Shown here one piece after another: positions 60,487 through 64,000 of a stretch of 64,000 bases of DNA (its first letter is position 1; each line of letters starts with the position of its first letter). A program made the position numbers and the translations under genes. The stretch covers positions 19,220-83,219 of the forward strand of contig JAFRWN010000149.1 in the NCBI GenBank assembly GCA_017437965.1. Reading direction: 5' to 3'. Source of the stretch: Lachnospiraceae bacterium. GTDB taxonomy: Bacteria > Bacillota > Clostridia > Lachnospirales > Lachnospiraceae. The notes beneath the pieces are model-generated. The model was not told the origin of the DNA and ran no database searches. It was given only the letters and a program-made list of their open reading frames with translations.

Positions 60487-62697
60487 CTAATTCATGTATC
60501 GTTTGACCCTGTCGCAGCGCTTCATCACGGGCTTTAAACCGAACCATATGAATATGGCGGTAAAGGCTGCGGTCAGAAGATCGAGCGGGAAGCCTGTCAT
60601 GTAGGCGGTCTTTATCATGTTTCCGTTGAAATCCGGCTCATACATGATGATCGAGGCAGGATTCATTATTCCGCCGAAGATAACTATTGTCATGAGAACT
60701 CCCACGGTGCACATCATCAAACGGTTGTCGCGCACTTTTTTGTTACGTCCGATAAGTCCGGAAAGGAAGCCGATAAGCGCAAACACCGACATCTGCCACG
60801 GGGTCCAGGGGCCCTGTCCGAAGAACATGTTGGACACAAGCATCGAGCTTGCCCCGACTATCATTCCGTCAAGCGGTCCGAAGGCCAGGCCCGCCATCAT
60901 AACAAGTGCAATTACGGGCTTGATTGTCGGAAGCATATAAAAGATCACACGGCCGGTAACCGTCAGTGCGCACATCGACGCGATCACAACAATTTCAATT
61001 GCGCCGGGCTTTCTTGCTTCATAGATTATGTATGCCGGAAGCAGAAGCTCAAGCATTACAAGTAATGATACAAAATAATACTTGCGGTTGTCAAGCATTA
61101 CCGAGCCGAAAAATACGGTCGCGGGCACGAGAAGAAATACCGTGACAAGCATAAGGAGTACAGGGAGTCTGATGCTTTTTGCTTTTGTCGCATGCCCCTC
61201 AGAGTTACCGCAGTTGGTTCTTGTAACGCCTGAAAGTATTCCATCCTTCTTTCCCGACCCCAGCATACGCCTTCCATCCGTCGTATAAAATTCATTTCCC
61301 GAGAAGAAATCGTCGCTGTCATCGCTTTTTATGATATCTCCGTTAAACAGAAGCAGGCAGCTGTCGGCATATTTAGCCGCAAACTCAAGGTCATGGCTCG
61401 CCATTATGACCGTAATGCCTTTTTCGCAAAGCCTGCCGAGCAGGGCTGCAAACTCAGTTTTGAAATGGTTTTCCATTCCCTTTGTCGGTTCGTCAAGAAG
61501 TATGATGTCAGGTCTTCCGACCAGTATTTTTGCAAGCGCTGCCTTTTGAAGCTCGCCGCCCGAAACGTCGTAAGGGTGCCTGTCAAGGATATGCTCTATC
61601 CCGCATTCTTTGCAGACCGCGTTAAGCTCCTCTTCCGAAAGCCTGTCCTTATTCATTTTGTTGAAGGCCATAAGCTCTTCACGTATGCAGTCCTTCATGA
61701 ACATGAGCCTCGGATTCTGGGTAAGTAGCAGTATCCTGCTGCCTTTTTTAGCGGAAATGCTTCCGGTAAAATCCTTTTCCATTCCTGCGATAATGTTAAG
61801 CAGGGTGGTTTTTCCGCTGCCGTTTGCACCGAGAAGCGCTGTGATCGTGCCGGCATAAAACGCCAAACTCATTCTGTCGAGCACTTCTTTTCCTTTTTCA
61901 TAGGCGAAGGAAATCTTCTTAAGCTCGAGCACCTTCTCACCCTTTTGATTCTTTTTCTCTGTCCGGTACTCTTTGGCAAGAAAACTTTCAAGACCCGCGT
62001 GGTCATAGTCCGCAAGCTTCCTACCCATATTAACAGACAAAGGGAGCTCCATGCCCATATCCTTTGCCGAAAGCTCATAGAAGGCTCTTACATAGACAGG
62101 CAGTGAAGCATAAAAATTATTTTTGCTCTCATAAAGATAGTCGCAGACCTCACTTACCTTTCCGTCCTTTTTTACCTGCATATCCTGAAGGAATACCATA
62201 CGGTCGCAAAACGAAAGAAGACCTGAAAAACGGTGCTCCGCAATGATTATCGAGGTACCGAGCTCATTATGTATCTTTTCAAGTATCGAAATCAGTTTTT
62301 CGGCGGAAACCGGATCAAGCATGGCGGTAGGCTCGTCAAGAAGCAGCACCTCGGGCTCCATGCTCATGACGGATGCAAGGAGGACAAGCTGCGCCTCACC
62401 GCCTGAAAGTTCGGTGGTTTTCTTTGTAAAAATATCGTTAAGGCCGAAGAAGGAGCTCATTTCAGCCACGCGTCGTCTGATGAATTCGGAAGGATAGCCG
62501 AGGTTTTCCAGGCCGAAGGCAAGCTCATGCCATACCTTGTCGGTCACCATGCTCTCGCGTATGTTCTGGGAGACGTAGCCTGCAGAAAGTCCGAGCTCTT
62601 CTTTCATTTTCTTTAGAAGCGTGGTCTTTCCGCTGCCGCTTTCACCGCAGATGAGTATGAATTCGCCCTTGTTATATTTAATGCCAGGCTCAGACAT
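60487..62697 (-). CDS. Fused ECF transporter: two ABC ATPases plus S component
   Basis: A 736-residue fusion. ATPase 1 (about 1-230) has GESGSGKTTLLKK, LSGGEAQLVLLASVMSMEPEVLLLDEPTAMLD. ATPase 2 (about 255-470) has LLGANGSGKTTLLNIIAG, VSGGELQKAALAKILVGRPDIILLDEPTKGME and SHDLEF. The last 220 residues (about 515-736) have about six helices and look like a substrate-binding S component (VIFYMLPTIKPVIALVMMAGLAFGPLDGMIVGASSMLVSNMFFGQGPWTPWQM). Normally these are three genes. It overlaps EcfT by 8 nt. With the DUF4430 protein upstream, a corrinoid substrate is plausible but unproven. Confidence 0.88.
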   Translation of the reverse strand: MSEPGIKYNKGEFILICGESGSGKTTLLKKMKEELGLSAGYVSQNIRESMVTDKVWHELAFGLENLGYPSEFIRRRVAEMSSFFGLNDIFTKKTTELSGGEAQLVLLASVMSMEPEVLLLDEPTAMLDPVSAEKLISILEKIHNELGTSIIIAEHRFSGLLSFCDRMVFLQDMQVKKDGKVSEVCDYLYESKNNFYASLPVYVRAFYELSAKDMGMELPLSVNMGRKLADYDHAGLESFLAKEYRTEKKNQKGEKVLELKKISFAYEKGKEVLDRMSLAFYAGTITALLGANGSGKTTLLNIIAGMEKDFTGSISAKKGSRILLLTQNPRLMFMKDCIREELMAFNKMNKDRLSEEELNAVCKECGIEHILDRHPYDVSGGELQKAALAKILVGRPDIILLDEPTKGMENHFKTEFAALLGRLCEKGITVIMASHDLEFAAKYADSCLLLFNGDIIKSDDSDDFFSGNEFYTTDGRRMLGSGKKDGILSGVTRTNCGNSEGHATKAKSIRLPVLLMLVTVFLLVPATVFFGSVMLDNRKYYFVSLLVMLELLLPAYIIYEARKPGAIEIVVIASMCALTVTGRVIFYMLPTIKPVIALVMMAGLAFGPLDGMIVGASSMLVSNMFFGQGPWTPWQMSVFALIGFLSGLIGRNKKVRDNRLMMCTVGVLMTIVIFGGIMNPASIIMYEPDFNGNMIKTAYMTGFPLDLLTAAFTAIFIWFGLKPVMKRCDRVKRYMN

Positions 62698-63589
62698 ATT
62701 CTTTTATCCTCCTTCCTGTCAGTCTGTTATCAAAAATTAACGGCAGGCACATTAAAAGCGCCAGAATGATATAACCAAGTATCGCCCCGGGCGACGAAAT
62801 GTTTCCATAAATGTATGGGTAGAACCAGAATTTGAAGCTTCCTTCGGACAAGAGCACAAGGTACGCCGTAGTACCAATCAGTACTAAAACCGTAAAGACC
62901 GTATCCTCCGTCTCCCATCTGAAGATCGAGTACATCTTCCTTTTCGTGACTCCGTAGCCACGCATCCTCATGCTTTCGGACCTCGTCACCGAGCTTTCAA
63001 GCACCCAGGTCAGAAGCGCCCCGAACACCGCTACTCCGTTTTTTATTTTTATGACAAAGCCCTTCCGGTTGCCGGAAAGCATCCTCTGCATTTTCGAGAT
63101 TTCCTTTGCCTTTGCGGTAAATTCCGGCACAAAGCGCAGGGCCATGGAAAGCATCAGCGACAGTCTCGGCGAGAGCCTGCCGAATATATAAAGAAGCTTA
63201 TCGGTATCAAAGCAGTGGTTGAAGCATGAAAACCAGGTAAGCACCGAAATCAGTATCATTGCCGCATAAAGCCCGTAGAAGCAGGCCTCAAGTGTCAGCG
63301 GCTGGCCGTTTTTAAAACGGGCGATTATCGTCCTGCCCCTGTGATTGAAAAGAGGGTTGATCACAGCGGTAAGGAACGCAAGAATGAGCATCAATCTGAG
63401 GAAGCGTAGCATCCCCCTGATGCCTTTAAGCTTTGCAAGAGTTGCAAGTGAAAAGAGGAGGGATACGGCAAGCACCATCGGACTTCCGGAAAACATGGAA
63501 ATGCAGATTACGGACACAAAAAAGACGAGCAGACAAAGGGGATGTCTGCCCGTAAGAAAACCGGGTTTGATTTTCGGAATATTTGCCAT
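62690..63589 (-). CDS. ECF transporter T component (EcfT)
   Basis: A membrane scaffold of about 299 residues with about six to eight helices. It has the T-component coupling segment near ARFKNGQPLTLE and ALRFVPEFTAKAKEISKMQRML, plus SVTRSESMRMRGYG, an Arg-rich motif that contacts the ATPases. I prefer ATG 63589 (GAGGG 5 nt upstream) over an ATG at 63601. It overlaps the ABC-ABC-S fusion and follows the DUF4430 gene almost directly, forming one operon. Confidence 0.88.
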   Translation of the reverse strand: MANIPKIKPGFLTGRHPLCLLVFFVSVICISMFSGSPMVLAVSLLFSLATLAKLKGIRGMLRFLRLMLILAFLTAVINPLFNHRGRTIIARFKNGQPLTLEACFYGLYAAMILISVLTWFSCFNHCFDTDKLLYIFGRLSPRLSLMLSMALRFVPEFTAKAKEISKMQRMLSGNRKGFVIKIKNGVAVFGALLTWVLESSVTRSESMRMRGYGVTKRKMYSIFRWETEDTVFTVLVLIGTTAYLVLLSEGSFKFWFYPYIYGNISSPGAILGYIILALLMCLPLIFDNRLTGRRIKEYV

Positions 63590-63604
63590 AAGTGCCCTCA
63601 TACG

Positions 63605-64000
63605 TTATAAATCTCTGCCCATGTCACAGGTGTAGCACCACTCTATCACGTCTCCGTCCGAGACTGTTTTTGCCGAGCAGCCGAGCATCACATATTCACC
63701 GTTTACCGAGTACTGCCAGCCCGACAGATTTCCTCCGTCAAATTCATACAGGTCCGCAAGCCCCTCAATATATACGGTCTTGAAGGCCGGAACATAGGAA
63801 TATTCCAGCGAAATGTCTTTTTCCAGGCAAACCCTTTTCAGCACATCAAAAACGCTGTCGCCCTCATTAAAATGCACCGTCTCACCCGAAAGGATCACGC
63901 CGTCCGAAGGTATCAACTTTCTAAGCTTCGGGTTCATGTCCTTAAGCTTCGGAAGAATTGTTTTGCAGTCGATTGATATCGTGCAGGTGTATTTGCCCTC
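63605..64000 (-). CDS. DUF4430-domain protein (partial, 5' end beyond the window)
   Basis: The open frame runs off the right edge; 131 residues are visible. The opening KYTCTISIDCKTIL and the middle LIPSDGVILSGETVHFNEGDSVFDVLKRVC are the DUF4430 pattern, related to the C-terminal domain of transcobalamin. The domain ends with GGNLSGWQYSVNGEYVMLGCSAKTVSDGDVIEWCYT. Such domains in Firmicutes usually sit on surface proteins next to ECF transporters and are thought to bind cobalamin-like ligands. The start lies outside this sequence. Confidence 0.85.
   Translation of the reverse strand, partial: EGKYTCTISIDCKTILPKLKDMNPKLRKLIPSDGVILSGETVHFNEGDSVFDVLKRVCLEKDISLEYSYVPAFKTVYIEGLADLYEFDGGNLSGWQYSVNGEYVMLGCSAKTVSDGDVIEWCYTCDMGRDL

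Noticed and set aside
1..64000. Integrated phage or transposon boundaries around the secretion locus
   Set aside because: No integrase, transposase, tRNA target or flanking direct repeats were seen, although the 6.7-34 kb part looks more AT-rich than 36-64 kb.

Overview
The window looks like a chromosomal piece of an anaerobic, low-to-mid GC Gram-positive bacterium of the Lachnospiraceae (Butyrivibrio/Eubacterium-like). Signs are a LoaP-type NusG paralogue, indolepyruvate:ferredoxin oxidoreductase, rubrerythrin, many GGDEF/EAL proteins, DUF4358 and DUF3737 proteins, a DUF4430 protein next to an ECF transporter, a CIRCE operator, and AGGAGG-type ribosome binding sites almost everywhere. The genus is inference. 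Every gene except the first two-gene toxin-antitoxin pair lies on the minus strand. No rRNA, tRNA, CRISPR array, transposase or phage structural gene was seen.

Layout: 0.1-0.9 kb HigBA-like toxin-antitoxin pair (+). 0.9-6.5 kb housekeeping/transport: SGNH lipoprotein, aminopeptidase P, aquaporin, nicotinate phosphoribosyltransferase. 6.7-24.0 kb the main accessory locus, a 13-gene co-directional block. Read 5' to 3' it is EssC-type FHA-FtsK ATPase, YukD/EsaB ubiquitin-like protein, two WXG100 proteins, two further small helical proteins, a C39-like cysteine-peptidase candidate effector, a DUF6382-FHA protein, two PP2C phosphatases, a zinc-ribbon FHA protein, and two transmembrane Ser/Thr kinases. 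One kinase has a solute-binding-protein-like ectodomain; the other has four PASTA domains, seven InlB-type repeats and a MucBP-like domain. 24.4-28.8 kb holds a LytTR response regulator, a stripped-down GHKL histidine kinase, two paralogous membrane sensors whose kinase ends look dead, and a RelE/AbrB-like toxin-antitoxin pair.

29-33 kb has htpG with a perfect CIRCE element and an HTH-AAA-PD-(D/E)XK protein with a helically phased repeat array upstream of its promoter. 33-43 kb has a lipoprotein, glmS, loaP and an aryl 2-oxoacid oxidation operon (iorA, iorB, aryl-CoA ligase) with four embedded unknown genes. 43-51 kb has a PBP1-GGDEF protein, a MalY/PatB lyase, a DUF3737 protein, a PurF homologue whose nucleophilic Cys is Ser, and a membrane GGDEF-EAL protein. 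51-57 kb is a cell-surface glycopolymer set (LtaS-like sulfatase-fold enzyme on a Thr-Pro stalk, DHHW protein, MBOAT acyltransferase) plus a DUF4358 lipoprotein and a transglutaminase-like protein. 57-64 kb has a sirtuin, PncC, a small acidic protein, rubrerythrin, an EamA transporter, and an ECF transporter (fused ABC-ABC-S protein, EcfT, DUF4430 protein running off the end).

The most exciting object is the 6.7-24 kb locus: a type VII-like secretion system bundled with a complete Ser/Thr phosphorylation circuit (two receptor kinases, two phosphatases, three FHA proteins) and a candidate papain-like cargo with two small partner proteins. EsaA, EssA and a recognisable EssB are absent. My inference is that external ligands sensed by the kinases gate secretion through FHA docking, similar in logic to the threonine-phosphorylation control of some type VI systems.
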